Shown: positions 8,258 through 17,099 of the stretch, in pieces
Numbering within the stretch: position 1 is the first letter of the stretch
Layout: each line of letters starts with the position of its first letter
Assembly (NCBI GenBank): GCA_016212515.1
Contig: JACRFZ010000087.1
Coordinates: forward strand, 186,001-250,000
Source: Candidatus Melainabacteria bacterium
GTDB lineage: Bacteria > Cyanobacteriota > Vampirovibrionia > Obscuribacterales > Obscuribacteraceae
Direction: 5' to 3'
DNA: 64,000 nt
The notes under the pieces: generated by a model
What the model saw: only the letters and a program-made list of their open reading frames with translations
Databases searched by the model: none
What the model was told of the DNA's origin: nothing
Made by a program: the position numbers and the translations under genes

Positions 8258-9727
8258 ATGCAGAAACTTGCTTTGATCGGACTGGGAGCATCCGGACTTT
8301 TCGCCTTGAAGGAACTGGCGGGAGCGGATGTGGAAGTGCACATTTTCGACGTCGGTCCACCTTACGATAAGCGCTACGCCTGCCCCATCGACCAGGGGAA
8401 ACTGGAAGTTTGCCCCCCGAAAGCCTGCAGCTACTGTGCGCCCGGTCAATCGGCCGGTAGCTGGAACGACTTCAAAGTAATCCTCTCTGCTTCCCCCGTG
8501 ATCGGCGGCAGACTCTACGACCTTATTGGCGAAAACGAACTGCAAAAGCGCCTGGACATGGTTAGAGCCACAATCCTCACCCATGCCCCCTGCGAAATCC
8601 CAGTGGTCAAGCCCAACAGCGACGACCTGGAATGGATCAAGAAGAAAGCTACTCTGGCCGGCATGACCTACCACTATCAAGAGCTTTTGCACTGCGGTTC
8701 CGACAACGCCCCGGCCATAAACACTTCCATTCTCAATGAGATCAATTCCCGCGGCAACAATCTCAACTTCCACTGGGACGCCAAAGTGCTTTCCGTTTCA
8801 CGCCGCTCTGAAAACTTTGCCGTGCGCTACGACCGCTACCGCAAACCCGGCGAAGAAAAAGAAGAAGTCTTCGACTACTGCATTGTTTCCGTCGGCAGAG
8901 GCGGCGCCCACTGGCTCACCCAGCAGGAATTCTACAAAGCCCTGGATATCTATCCCGGTCAGGTGGACATTGGTATTCGCGTAGAGACAAGCTGCTATTT
9001 CACGGAAGAAGTAGATAAGCGCTTCTACGAGCCCAAACTCTATTACAAGAGCAGGCATTCGGGCGACGTAGTACGCAACTTCTGTTCCAACCCCAAAGGC
9101 TTCGTCACCCCGGAGAACCACCGCGAGTACGTGCTCGTGAACGGGCACTCCAAGATGTACGAGAAGTCTGAAAATAACAACTTCGCCGTGCTGGTCTCCA
9201 AGACCTTTACGCGCCCCTTCAAAGATCCGCAGATGTACTCCCAGACCATCGCCAAAATAGTCAATATGCTGGCCGGCGGCGGTCCGCTGGTGCAAAGGCT
9301 GGGTGATCTGAAAGCGGGACGGCGCACCAAGTCGCTCGAGAACAACTTAATCAAACCCACTCTGGAAGCGGAGTGCGGCGACATATCGCTGGCCTACCCG
9401 CACCGTATCTTGCAGGGCATCGTGGAATATCTGGAAGCCCTGGATAAAATCTGCCCGGGTGTGGCCGGCGAGCACACCTTGCTTTATGCCCCCGAGTGCA
9501 AGAGCTATCCTGATTCCATATCAGTGAACAAGAACATGGAGACCAATATCCCCAACCTGTTCATCATAGGCGACTCCAGTTCCTGGACCAGGGGCGTCGG
9601 TCAGGCAGCCACAAGCGGCATTCTGGCCGGAGAAGGGGTAAAGCACAAGCTCAAAATAAATGTGCCGGCTTCAGACAAGACCACGGTCACAGCTACTGCC
9701 AAAGAAGCAGTCAGCGGAAGAAAATAA
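8258..9727 (+). CDS. FAD-dependent dehydrogenase, COG2509-like
   Basis: A 489-residue flavoprotein. Residues 1-30 form a dinucleotide-binding beta-alpha-beta unit (LALIGLGASGLFALKEL). A cysteine cluster follows (YACPIDQGKLEVC, then PPKACSYC), a feature of the uncharacterised COG2509 dehydrogenases. The middle carries DYCIVSVGRGGAHWL, and the C-terminus has the second FAD motif NLFIIGDSSSWTRGVGQAA followed by SGILAGE. It is probably a cytoplasmic oxidoreductase of unknown substrate. The ATG at 8258 follows AAGGGTAATTC. It is the last plus-strand gene of this run and converges on a TPR gene 23 bases away. Confidence 0.8.
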   Translation: MQKLALIGLGASGLFALKELAGADVEVHIFDVGPPYDKRYACPIDQGKLEVCPPKACSYCAPGQSAGSWNDFKVILSASPVIGGRLYDLIGENELQKRLDMVRATILTHAPCEIPVVKPNSDDLEWIKKKATLAGMTYHYQELLHCGSDNAPAINTSILNEINSRGNNLNFHWDAKVLSVSRRSENFAVRYDRYRKPGEEKEEVFDYCIVSVGRGGAHWLTQQEFYKALDIYPGQVDIGIRVETSCYFTEEVDKRFYEPKLYYKSRHSGDVVRNFCSNPKGFVTPENHREYVLVNGHSKMYEKSENNNFAVLVSKTFTRPFKDPQMYSQTIAKIVNMLAGGGPLVQRLGDLKAGRRTKSLENNLIKPTLEAECGDISLAYPHRILQGIVEYLEALDKICPGVAGEHTLLYAPECKSYPDSISVNKNMETNIPNLFIIGDSSSWTRGVGQAATSGILAGEGVKHKLKINVPASDKTTVTATAKEAVSGRK

Positions 9728-9750
9728 ACCGCTCCGAGCTGGATAAAGGC

Positions 9751-11217
9751 TCAGTCTCGCCAGAGAATTTCAGTAGTCTCTCCGTCGTCATCATCTTCAG
9801 CGATTATCTTGCGCTGTAAGGCCGCGTAACGCGAAACCAACTCTGCCACCTCGGGATGCTCCGCTCCGAGAGACTTTTCGCTCACATCCAGACCCCAGCG
9901 GTAAAGCCTATCGGCTTCGTCGAAATTCTCCTGCTCCTCGAACAACTGCGCCAGGCGCCGCAGAGCTTTGGCCACGGTGGGATGCTCATGACCCATGTTC
10001 TCCTGAATAATCTCCACAGCCCGCCAGTAAAGGGGCTCCGCCTCGGAAAACTTGCCCTGGTCGTGATAAACCTCGGCCAGTGAATTGAGAACTTCAGCCA
10101 CATGCATATGCTTTGGACCCCAGTCCTTCTGCCTTATCTCCAGCAAGGTCTTGTAGAGAGGCTCGGCCTGATCGTACTTACATTGCACATGAAAGAGCAG
10201 AGCCAGATTGCTCAAAGTCTGAGCCGTGCTGGGATGTTCCAGCCCCAGGACGGACTGCCTTATCTTCAAAGCCCGCCAGTGAATTTTCTCAGCCCGGGGA
10301 AAGTCTCCCAGGCTCCGGTATAACTCCGCCTGATAATTGAGTACCGTAGCCAGGGAAGGATGTTCCGGTCCCCACTCTTCCTCGAACAAACGCACGGCTC
10401 TTTCGTATAGCGGTTCCGCCTGTTCATACTTGCCTTCGGCGTGATAGAGCATGGCCAGGTTATAGAGGTTGTTGCCGATGGAGGGATGCTCCACCCCCAG
10501 ACAGGCCTCACGCTTAGCCAGAGCCCTCTGAAAAAGGGGCTCGGCCTGAGCATACTTGCCGTGGGCCCTGAGAAAATCCGCCAGAGTCTCAAGCATCTGA
10601 GCCAACTCCAGAGGCTCACCGTGATCCAGGTCTTCATTTTCATATATGGTGAGAGCGCGGCGCAAAAGCGGCTCCACCGAGGAATAGCGACCCTGCGCCC
10701 GGTAGACGGCACCAAGCCTGGTCAAACACTGAGCCGCCCGCATGGAATCAGTCCCATACATACTCTCACACAGGGCAAGAGCCTGTTTGGCAAAGCTCTC
10801 TGCCTCTTTCAAGTTGCCCATCACCCGGTAAAGTTCAGCCATACCAGCAAAAATCTGAGCCAGACCGTCTTCCACCCGCATCTGCTCAGGGCTATTATCA
10901 GACGGAGCCTTAACCCTCCTGGCCAGTCCGGGCTTGGCCGACTGTTCGTCATCTTCAGCGCTTGCCTGGGCAAGCCCCCCACCAGACTTCTTTCCGCCGG
11001 CAGCCAGGGAGGAATTGCTCTCCAGTTCCTCTGAAACAGCCACCACCACGCCGTCCATCTCATCACCGCGCAAGCGGGCGAGTTCGCGCCTGGCTTCGAT
11101 CAAAGCCTTTTGAAAGAGCTTTTCAGCGTCTTCCAGCCGGGAAAGGTCATAATCCTTAATTCCCGCCGTTAAATAGGTCTCCCAGCTGATGCTCTCTTTT
11201 GCCGCATCCATCTCCAT
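9751..11217 (-). CDS. Tetratricopeptide-repeat protein (kinesin-light-chain type repeats)
   Basis: A 488-residue cytoplasmic protein made mostly of TPR units of 42 residues: the repeating pattern YAQAEPLFQRALAKREACLG / EHPSIGNNLYNLAMLYHAEG recurs about seven times between residues 125 and 470, with the A-E-P-L-(Y/F) and H-P-S/T-x-A landmarks of TPR_12/TPR_10. The N-terminal 120 residues include one degenerate TPR and a low-complexity charged linker. These proteins are scaffolds; the partner is unknown. No signal peptide. The start could be GTG 11220, ATG 11217 or ATG 11211; no strong ribosome-binding site decides between them. Confidence 0.88.
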   Translation of the reverse strand: MEMDAAKESISWETYLTAGIKDYDLSRLEDAEKLFQKALIEARRELARLRGDEMDGVVVAVSEELESNSSLAAGGKKSGGGLAQASAEDDEQSAKPGLARRVKAPSDNSPEQMRVEDGLAQIFAGMAELYRVMGNLKEAESFAKQALALCESMYGTDSMRAAQCLTRLGAVYRAQGRYSSVEPLLRRALTIYENEDLDHGEPLELAQMLETLADFLRAHGKYAQAEPLFQRALAKREACLGVEHPSIGNNLYNLAMLYHAEGKYEQAEPLYERAVRLFEEEWGPEHPSLATVLNYQAELYRSLGDFPRAEKIHWRALKIRQSVLGLEHPSTAQTLSNLALLFHVQCKYDQAEPLYKTLLEIRQKDWGPKHMHVAEVLNSLAEVYHDQGKFSEAEPLYWRAVEIIQENMGHEHPTVAKALRRLAQLFEEQENFDEADRLYRWGLDVSEKSLGAEHPEVAELVSRYAALQRKIIAEDDDDGETTEILWRD

Positions 11218-11402
11218 CACTCTTCTTCTTTAAGCCCCCGGCACAATAGAAAAATACCACCGGCGGACTACATTTATATTCAGCACATCCTAACTCTGTC
11301 ATGCCCGGCTCGCCCCCCAAATATCAGAGGAAAACTAAGTTGGGCAAACCAACACTTCACAATCCGTCCGCCAGCCCTATCCGATTCAAGGAAGGCGCCG
11401 AT

Positions 11403-11462
11403 ATGCTGGGTATGGAAGCCACGGACAGCGGTTTCAAAAGAGCTTTAGAGCTAACGAGGTAA
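11403..11462 (+). CDS. Possible 19-codon leader peptide upstream of the hydrolase
   Basis: A short open frame (MLGMEATDSGFKRALELTR) with AAGGAAGG placed 7 bases before its ATG. Its last codons contain GAGG, which doubles as the ribosome-binding site of the hydrolase gene that starts 4 bases after its stop. The same frame is open back to an ATG at 11301 (53 codons) without a ribosome-binding site. No homology can be judged at this length, and it may be chance. Confidence 0.3.
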   Translation: MLGMEATDSGFKRALELTR

Positions 11463-11466
11463 GAAA

Positions 11467-12420
11467 ATGACGGCAATAACGAAGAAGTGGAGATTCTGGC
11501 CCCTCACCTTCGACAAGAAGGCCTTCACCCCCAGGCGCATTATGATCGACCTGGTCAAACTCTACCTATTCTATGTATTCCTTTCCATGCTCATCATCAT
11601 GGGCTTGAAAGACAGCCTCATTCTCTTTCCCATGAAAGACACCAGTTGGAAGCCCGGTCTTAAAGGCATGGACGAAGCTCTCAAGTGCACCAACTCCAAA
11701 GAAGTAAGCTTCAAAACCGTCGACGGCAAGACCCTGAGCGGCTACCTGGTGAAGAACAAAAATGCCGCCGCCAAGCTGGTCATCATCAACCACGGCAATG
11801 CCGGCAATATAGGTCACCGCATGGGTATTGCCGCCACCCTGGCGGCAGCGGGTGCCTCAGCCCTGGCTTACGATTACCGGGGCTATGGCGAATCCCAGGG
11901 TGAAGCCAAACTGGCTAATCTAATCCCCGACGCCACCGCCGCCTACGACTTCGCCACAAAAGAACTGGGCTACAAGGCCGACGATATTATTCTCTATGGA
12001 GAATCCATTGGTTGTGGTGTCACTACCGGTGTCATGGCCGGCCGTCCCTGCAAAGCGGTAATCTTGCAGTCGCCCTTTGTTTCACTGATGAGCACGGCCA
12101 GGGACAAGCTCTTCTTCATGCGCACCCTGCCGGACTTTGTCATGGTCGAGCCCCAGTTGAACAATCTGGCAGCCGTGCAAAAACAGCACCCACCACTGCT
12201 CTTAATGCACGGCGACCAAGACAAGACCCTGCCCTGCCGCTATTCGGAAGAACTCTTCGCCAAAGCCAGCGAACCCAAGCAGCTATTCATAGTTAAAGGC
12301 GCCGACCACAACGATGTCTACCAGGACCCCGGTCGGGGCGTGCTGGAAGCGCTGAAGAACTTCATCACCAGTGTGAACGATGCAAAGTCGCAGGTTAGTC
12401 TACAAACTCAGGCACAATAA
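11467..12420 (+). CDS. Membrane-anchored alpha/beta hydrolase
   Basis: A 317-residue protein of the BEM46/serine-aminopeptidase-like hydrolase group. One hydrophobic helix at about residues 25-45 (IDLVKLYLFYVFLSMLII) would anchor it in the inner membrane. The oxyanion segment INHGNAGNIGHR, then YDYRGYGESQG, precede the nucleophile elbow YGESIGCG with Ser180. The likely acid is Asp250 or Asp252 in MHGDQDKTLP and the His is His281 in GADHND. All triad residues are present. The substrate is unknown; the family includes esterases, peptidases and lysophospholipases. The GAGG ribosome-binding site lies inside the preceding short frame. Its 3' end overlaps mqnD on the other strand by 26 bases. Confidence 0.88.
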   Translation: MTAITKKWRFWPLTFDKKAFTPRRIMIDLVKLYLFYVFLSMLIIMGLKDSLILFPMKDTSWKPGLKGMDEALKCTNSKEVSFKTVDGKTLSGYLVKNKNAAAKLVIINHGNAGNIGHRMGIAATLAAAGASALAYDYRGYGESQGEAKLANLIPDATAAYDFATKELGYKADDIILYGESIGCGVTTGVMAGRPCKAVILQSPFVSLMSTARDKLFFMRTLPDFVMVEPQLNNLAAVQKQHPPLLLMHGDQDKTLPCRYSEELFAKASEPKQLFIVKGADHNDVYQDPGRGVLEALKNFITSVNDAKSQVSLQTQAQ

Positions 12421-13237
12421 GTTCTGTGGTGATGCCTTTCTCGAAAGCCATCTCAAACAGCTTGGTGACGGCCTTACGACCGCGCTCGCCGTAATCGACA
12501 GTCAGTTCGTTCACATACATACCGACAAATTTGTCAGCCAGTTCACGCTTCATGTCGCGGGCAAAAGTCATGGCATAATCCAGCGCATCCTGGCGGTGCT
12601 CAAGAGCAAAGACAATCGCACTTTTGAAGAGATCGGTGACTTCCTTGACCATTTTGTCGCCCAGATCTTTGCGTACCACATTGCCACCGAGGGGCAGGGG
12701 TAGACCGGTTTCTTTCTGCCACCAGACTCCAAGGTCTACGATCAGTTCAAGACCGCTTTCCTGGAACATCAATTGACCTTCATGAATAATCAGACCGGCA
12801 TCGGCTTTGCCGGCCACTACATAGTCGATGATCTGATCGAAAGGCACTTCCACCACGGTGAGTCCGGGCTGCCAGAGTTGCATGGTCAAATAAGCCGTAG
12901 TCAACTTCCCGGGAATAGCCACTGTCTTTCCCTTGAGATTTTCGGCAGTGACGCCCGGCTTGGCAATCACCATGGGACCATAGTTATCGCCCATGCTGGC
13001 GCCGCAGGGCATAAGCTTGTAGCGCTCCTTTACGAGAGGATAAGCAGCAAAAGAGATGGCCGAAACTTCATAGCGGCCGTTGATGGCATCCTGGTTCAAA
13101 GACTGAATATCTTTCAAGACCTGATGCACGGTCAGACCACGCGTATCGAGCTTGTCTTTAGCCAGAGCGTAGAACATGAAGGCATCGTCCGAATCCGGAG
13201 AGTGGGCGATAGTAATTTCTTGAGTTTGGACAGCCAC
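12395..13237 (-). CDS. mqnD: 1,4-dihydroxy-6-naphthoate synthase (MqnD)
   Basis: A 280-residue enzyme of the futalosine menaquinone pathway that converts cyclic dehypoxanthine futalosine to 1,4-dihydroxy-6-naphthoate. It has the periplasmic-binding-protein-like fold. Landmarks: HSPDSDDAFMFYAL at the N-terminus, AISFAAYPLV, MVIAKPG, the active-site segment LIIHEGQL with its conserved His, and DLGVWWQKETGLPLPLGG. These features distinguish MqnD from MqnA. It indicates menaquinone-based respiration without the classical MenFDHCEB route. It stands alone here, away from other mqn genes, and its 3' end overlaps the convergent hydrolase gene by 26 bases. Confidence 0.93.
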   Translation of the reverse strand: MAVQTQEITIAHSPDSDDAFMFYALAKDKLDTRGLTVHQVLKDIQSLNQDAINGRYEVSAISFAAYPLVKERYKLMPCGASMGDNYGPMVIAKPGVTAENLKGKTVAIPGKLTTAYLTMQLWQPGLTVVEVPFDQIIDYVVAGKADAGLIIHEGQLMFQESGLELIVDLGVWWQKETGLPLPLGGNVVRKDLGDKMVKEVTDLFKSAIVFALEHRQDALDYAMTFARDMKRELADKFVGMYVNELTVDYGERGRKAVTKLFEMAFEKGITTELIVPEFVD

Positions 13238-13356
13238 GTTTCTTTCCCCCGAGTAGTCAGTACTGCATTAACAGTACTAAATGAGCATCGGCCGGACTGT
13301 GCCCGCTACCGACTGCCGCTATCAATCAAGCTAAATTGTCCACCTAAAAGGGGTAA

Positions 13357-13434
13357 ATGAGCATGAGCAAATTCAAAGAAAGGGTGATATCCTCTTGCCG
13401 GGCCAGCCAAGAAGGCGGCCGTGAGCAGAGGTAA
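13357..13434 (+). CDS. Possible 25-codon leader peptide upstream of a secreted protein gene
   Basis: A short frame (MSMSKFKERVISSCRASQ...) with AAAGGGG just upstream of its ATG. Its stop TAA directly abuts the ATG of the next gene, and the AGAGG in its last codons is the only ribosome-binding site for that gene. This arrangement implies coupling if it is translated. It is too short for any homology judgement. Confidence 0.35.
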   Translation: MSMSKFKERVISSCRASQEGGREQR

Positions 13435-14019
13435 ATGTTTATGAAAGCCGCACTAGCGTTGATTCTCGGCACTTCCATGGTAGTTCTGGCACCCTCAGCC
13501 CTGGCCGGGCAATTATATCCAAAGGTTTACGATGCCACCTACGAAGCCAAAAGCCAGAATTCAGTCTCCACCATTCGCATGTGCTCAGACGGCAAAGGCA
13601 AACTGCGCACTGAAAGCGGCACGCCGGCTTACAAAATCATCTCCTTGATCGACTACCCCGGCAAATTCTCCTATTCCATCCTCGACTCCCAGAAAATGAT
13701 CATGAAAACCCCTATTTCCACCGAATACGAGGGTGAAATGACGCCAGAACTGGCTAAGAAAAAGAAAGCCCAGGACCTCGGCACCAAAGATATCGCCGGA
13801 CACAAATGCCACGGCTGGAAAATGCCTGTGGAAGGTGGTTTCACCGAAGTGTGGTCGGACGAAAAAGCAGGCATCACAGTGCATTCAGTGACGGAAGCCA
13901 AAGGCTATAAGAGCGAGATGACCCTCAAGACCTACTCGCCGGCGCCCCCCTCAGAAGCGCTCTTCAGCCTGCCCCAGGGCTATAAAGTAACCAGCACGGG
14001 CCAGCCCAATAGTTATTAA
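13435..14019 (+). CDS. Secreted DUF4412/LolA-like protein
   Basis: A 194-residue exported protein. Residues 1-25 form a signal peptide (KAALALILGTSMVVLAPS, cleaved after ALA). The mature part is beta-rich, with the pattern IAGHKCHGWKMPVEGGFTEVW, an acidic turn, and a C-terminal SEALFSLPQGYKV. This matches the DUF4412 type of periplasmic protein, whose fold is related to LolA/LolB; a function in lipoprotein or lipid binding is only an analogy. The start may be ATG 13435 or ATG 13441. It converges on the next gene with 8 bases between them. Confidence 0.75.
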   Translation: MFMKAALALILGTSMVVLAPSALAGQLYPKVYDATYEAKSQNSVSTIRMCSDGKGKLRTESGTPAYKIISLIDYPGKFSYSILDSQKMIMKTPISTEYEGEMTPELAKKKKAQDLGTKDIAGHKCHGWKMPVEGGFTEVWSDEKAGITVHSVTEAKGYKSEMTLKTYSPAPPSEALFSLPQGYKVTSTGQPNSY

Positions 14020-14027
14020 GGTGCTCC

Positions 14028-15668
14028 CTAGTAGGAAGTAGCCCATTCCATGGGTTCGTTCAAAGTCAGGTTATCAGGCAGCGGCGGCGACTGATAGATG
14101 CGTTTGAGCGTGTTTATGTCTCTGGTACTGATTGGCGCAATTTTCAGATTTACCAGAGGCGCTTGAGCACGCGCACCGGCTGGAGGTGCGGTCTTAACCG
14201 GCGCTTTTCCGACGGTACTTTCAGCCTGATACATGATATCGCTATTCTTGTCGCTCTTACCGAGCAAGCCAAGCACATGCCCCATTTCCCGCATAAATAC
14301 GGGCGACAAAGAGCGCTCCGGAATCTCCGGCGGGTAAAAACTGGGGCGCAGCAAATAAACCCAGGTGCGCATCTGACCGTCTTTAATACCGAAGCGAGTC
14401 ACACCAAGAAGCCCCTTGGGCAGGGTATTTACCCAGATAATTTCAGCATTGGCATCTTCTTTTGGCAGGGCAATTTTGACCGGCACATATTGCCCCCAGC
14501 GGGCGATCACCGCCTCAATGGAGCGGTTCCAGCTATCGGGAGAACCCTGGGGTACGCGCACGCGCACCGGGAACTTACGCCACTGGGCATAACTGATGCC
14601 GCCGCCCGCACCAGGAAACTTACGAATGGCAGGCAGGTAATCACCCACCACGGGATCATAAGGCAAACCGGCTATTACCATGGAGGCATCTAAACTGAAG
14701 CCGCCGCCTGCCTGGGGCGCTCCAGGCGGAAAGCCCATTTGATTTCCCTGGGGATTTCCTTGAGGATTTCCAGGCGGAAAGGGGGCGAAATTGGCAGGCG
14801 GTCTTTGCACCGGCGGTGGTATCTGATTTTGATAGCTGACCGGTGGCTGCCCGTAGTTTTGATACTGTGAATTATTACCGCCCTGATTTTGAGGAGGAAA
14901 ATTGCCCTGAGGAAAATTTCCCTGAGGAAAGCCAGGTTGCTGGTAGCCACTGGGTGGATAGCCGGGCTGCTGGCTCGGGGGCGGATAGTTGCCCTGATTA
15001 CCCTGGCTGCCTTGATTGTATGGACGGGTATCTCGATAAGGGGGCGGAGAATTCACAGGCGGACGGTATTGCCCCTGATTCATACCGCTTCCACCCTGGG
15101 GCGGCAATTGTTGAGGCGGGAAACCCTGCACCGGCGGCGGTGGCTGCATCGGTCGGCCGGCTCCAGAGCCGAAAGCGCTGCCGCCCAATAACTTCGTTTC
15201 GAGGCGACCCAATCGTTCAGCCAGAGAACCAGTCTTGGCAGAACCAAAGACCTCTTTCTCCAGATGATCAAGACGGTCTACCACCTCGTGTTCATTGTAA
15301 GTGGTACCAAAGGCTTTCTGTTCGAGCCCGGCGATGCGCAGTTCATCCTGGGGTGAGGCATCTTCCTGGGGGGTTTCCATATTGAGACCGGAGCCGCCAA
15401 AACCGGCTTTGTCCCCCCGACCAAGAGGCTGTCCCTGGATATTGGAATTGAAGGGGTTAGCACCGCCGGTAGAGCCAGGTGCCGGTTCGGGAGCCGGGGG
15501 CGTATCCAGTTGAGCGGCGCTGGGGTCTATGGGCTTGAGCACGGCATCGGTAGTGGGCGAGGCGGCAAAAGCAGGCACAGTCACAGTAAGAGAAAGAGCC
15601 AGGACCAACCGCCCTTCCCAACCTGAAAAAATCCGTCCGGCCAAATCTATAAGTACCTCAGTCAGCAA
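14028..15668 (-). CDS. Secreted Pro/Gln/Gly-rich protein with a degenerate M10-like (matrixin) domain
   Basis: A 546-residue exported protein. Residues 15-36 look like a signal peptide (LVLALSLTVTVPAFAA). Residues about 105-165 hold three helical modules of the pattern RLxxLExxxFG. Residues about 165-335 are low-complexity Pro-Gln-Gly-Tyr-Asn repeats. The last 200 residues resemble a matrixin catalytic domain (PVRVRVPQGSPDSWNRSIE, ISTRDINTLKRIYQSP), including REMGHVLGLLG and DIMYQAES. The zinc motif HExxHxxGxxH is altered: Arg460 replaces the first His, Glu461 and His464 remain, and Gly stands at the third ligand. Catalysis is therefore doubtful. The start is a TTG overlapping the preceding gene by 7 bases, and a later start is possible. 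Confidence 0.7.
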   Translation of the reverse strand: MLTEVLIDLAGRIFSGWEGRLVLALSLTVTVPAFAASPTTDAVLKPIDPSAAQLDTPPAPEPAPGSTGGANPFNSNIQGQPLGRGDKAGFGGSGLNMETPQEDASPQDELRIAGLEQKAFGTTYNEHEVVDRLDHLEKEVFGSAKTGSLAERLGRLETKLLGGSAFGSGAGRPMQPPPPVQGFPPQQLPPQGGSGMNQGQYRPPVNSPPPYRDTRPYNQGSQGNQGNYPPPSQQPGYPPSGYQQPGFPQGNFPQGNFPPQNQGGNNSQYQNYGQPPVSYQNQIPPPVQRPPANFAPFPPGNPQGNPQGNQMGFPPGAPQAGGGFSLDASMVIAGLPYDPVVGDYLPAIRKFPGAGGGISYAQWRKFPVRVRVPQGSPDSWNRSIEAVIARWGQYVPVKIALPKEDANAEIIWVNTLPKGLLGVTRFGIKDGQMRTWVYLLRPSFYPPEIPERSLSPVFMREMGHVLGLLGKSDKNSDIMYQAESTVGKAPVKTAPPAGARAQAPLVNLKIAPISTRDINTLKRIYQSPPLPDNLTLNEPMEWATSY

Positions 15669-16933
15669 GTCAGCAAATCCTCGGGTAAAGCCTTGCCGGC
15701 CCGAAGTGATGCCTGCAGGTCTAAAATCGGTTCCACAAGAACGGCGGAGAGATGCTGCTCGGGATGATAGAGAATCTCAGTCAGTATCTGGCAAACAGCC
15801 GGATCCATATCGTTCAAGATTTTGCGGCTTTCCGGCACGGAAAAGGCCGCCACCGCTTCCGCCCAATACTCTTCCTTACTGGTGGCGGAATAACCGGAAA
15901 TAAATAGTCGGCTCATGACGTTTTCCGGTCGCAAAAGTTCGGAGCGACCTTCGTAGCCGTGGGGCGCCGGATTGGTGCGGCGGCTTCTGGTCAGCCGTCC
16001 CTGATACAGTTCGGCAATGCGATCCTGGGAAGCCTGGGAAAGACAGAACTGCAACTGGTGTCCGAATTCATGGGAAACTACCAGATTGACTCGCACTTCC
16101 ACATGGGGCGGGAAGGGCGAAGAGACACTGGCCAGGGCTCCGAAGCGCTTGAAGAGATCGATATCGCGATCGAATTCAGCGGCATCGAGGTCGACCATAC
16201 CGGTTCGAACCCGTGTGACACCGGCGGCACCATGTTTGACATTACCCATGGCACAGTTGCCTTCGCTCTTGCGCACAACCTGCAAAAGACCACTCTTGGC
16301 CCAGATACCAAGACTATCGAGCACGTACTTTTTCTGCTGCACACCCAGTTTGTCGAAGTCTTGAAAATATCTGATTATCTCATTTTCAAAATATGGTTTG
16401 TCTCGCCGATAGAGCGGCTTGAGAAAGTCTTTCTTGATGGCCTTACCGGCGGAAGTGGCACCGTCAAAATAGAAGGAAAGCATATTATTTTCATCGACGC
16501 GTCGAAAGGGCGTGCGTGTGTAATGGTCGCGCACCGCCAGATTGAGATTATCGTCCATAATGCCGACCAGTTCGTGTTCGGCGGTGGAGACTCGACCATT
16601 AATGACCAGGTACTGAATCTCGTTATAGTAAAGATCGCCGGTGGGGCCGCCTTCCTGGGTGAGGGGCAGAACCAACTCCAGCCCCCGCGAGTCGATGCCG
16701 CGAAAGACGCAGGCCTCCAGGTCGTCAATAACGCGCAGTTCCTGCGAATCTTTCTGGCTGGCGCCCATTATTTTCAAATGCCCGTCTTCGTAGAGAAAGC
16801 CCACCACGGTGTCGGACATCAAGATATTGCCGAAGTCGACCACAAGCGTATTGCCGCCCAACTCTAGAAAGCCGCTGGGACCGAAGCTTTCATCTTTATC
16901 GCCAAATTTTCCGACTATCGTCTCAGCCTGCAA
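15662..16933 (-). CDS. Putative zinc metallopeptidase (ATLF-like gluzincin pattern)
   Basis: A 423-residue protein without a signal peptide. The HExxH motif is in NLVVSHEFGHQLQF (His288, Glu289, His292). A downstream EYWAEAVAAFS (Tyr356, Glu359) gives the Y-x-x-E that serves as third zinc ligand and proton donor region in anthrax-lethal-factor-like peptidases, so the active site looks complete. Residues 1-120 are beta-rich (GFLELGGNTLVVDFGNILMS, VVGFLYEDGHLKIMG) and unassigned. The start ATG (MQAETIVGKF) lies at 16933. The gene overlaps the following degenerate matrixin-like gene by 7 bases, so both are probably made together. Where it acts and its target are unknown. Confidence 0.65.
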   Translation of the reverse strand: MQAETIVGKFGDKDESFGPSGFLELGGNTLVVDFGNILMSDTVVGFLYEDGHLKIMGASQKDSQELRVIDDLEACVFRGIDSRGLELVLPLTQEGGPTGDLYYNEIQYLVINGRVSTAEHELVGIMDDNLNLAVRDHYTRTPFRRVDENNMLSFYFDGATSAGKAIKKDFLKPLYRRDKPYFENEIIRYFQDFDKLGVQQKKYVLDSLGIWAKSGLLQVVRKSEGNCAMGNVKHGAAGVTRVRTGMVDLDAAEFDRDIDLFKRFGALASVSSPFPPHVEVRVNLVVSHEFGHQLQFCLSQASQDRIAELYQGRLTRSRRTNPAPHGYEGRSELLRPENVMSRLFISGYSATSKEEYWAEAVAAFSVPESRKILNDMDPAVCQILTEILYHPEQHLSAVLVEPILDLQASLRAGKALPEDLLTC

Positions 16934-17036
16934 AAAAAATCTCCCGCGCTAGTTCTTCAGCTTGCTACCTTGAGCTTTTTACCCGGCTTCCTGCTTCTAC
17001 TTTACGCCCTTTGCGACCCATTTAGCTGCCTATAAA

Positions 17037-17072
17037 TATAGCCGGCCGCCAACTTCTAAGCGACCGGCTATA
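17037..17072 (-). terminator. Probable terminator after transaldolase
   Basis: A 9-bp stem (TATAGCCGG with CCGGCTATA) encloses an 18-base loop, 28 bases past the transaldolase stop on the minus strand, followed there by TTTATAGG. The rest of the 166-base gap shows nothing else. Confidence 0.55.
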
Positions 17073-17099
17073 AATTAAGGGCGTAAATGAACCGGAGAC

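Noticed and set aside
15959-16867. A 302-codon plus-strand frame opposite the peptidase-like gene
   Set aside because: It mirrors the minus-strand gene with HEFGH and YWAE motifs and has no motifs of its own.
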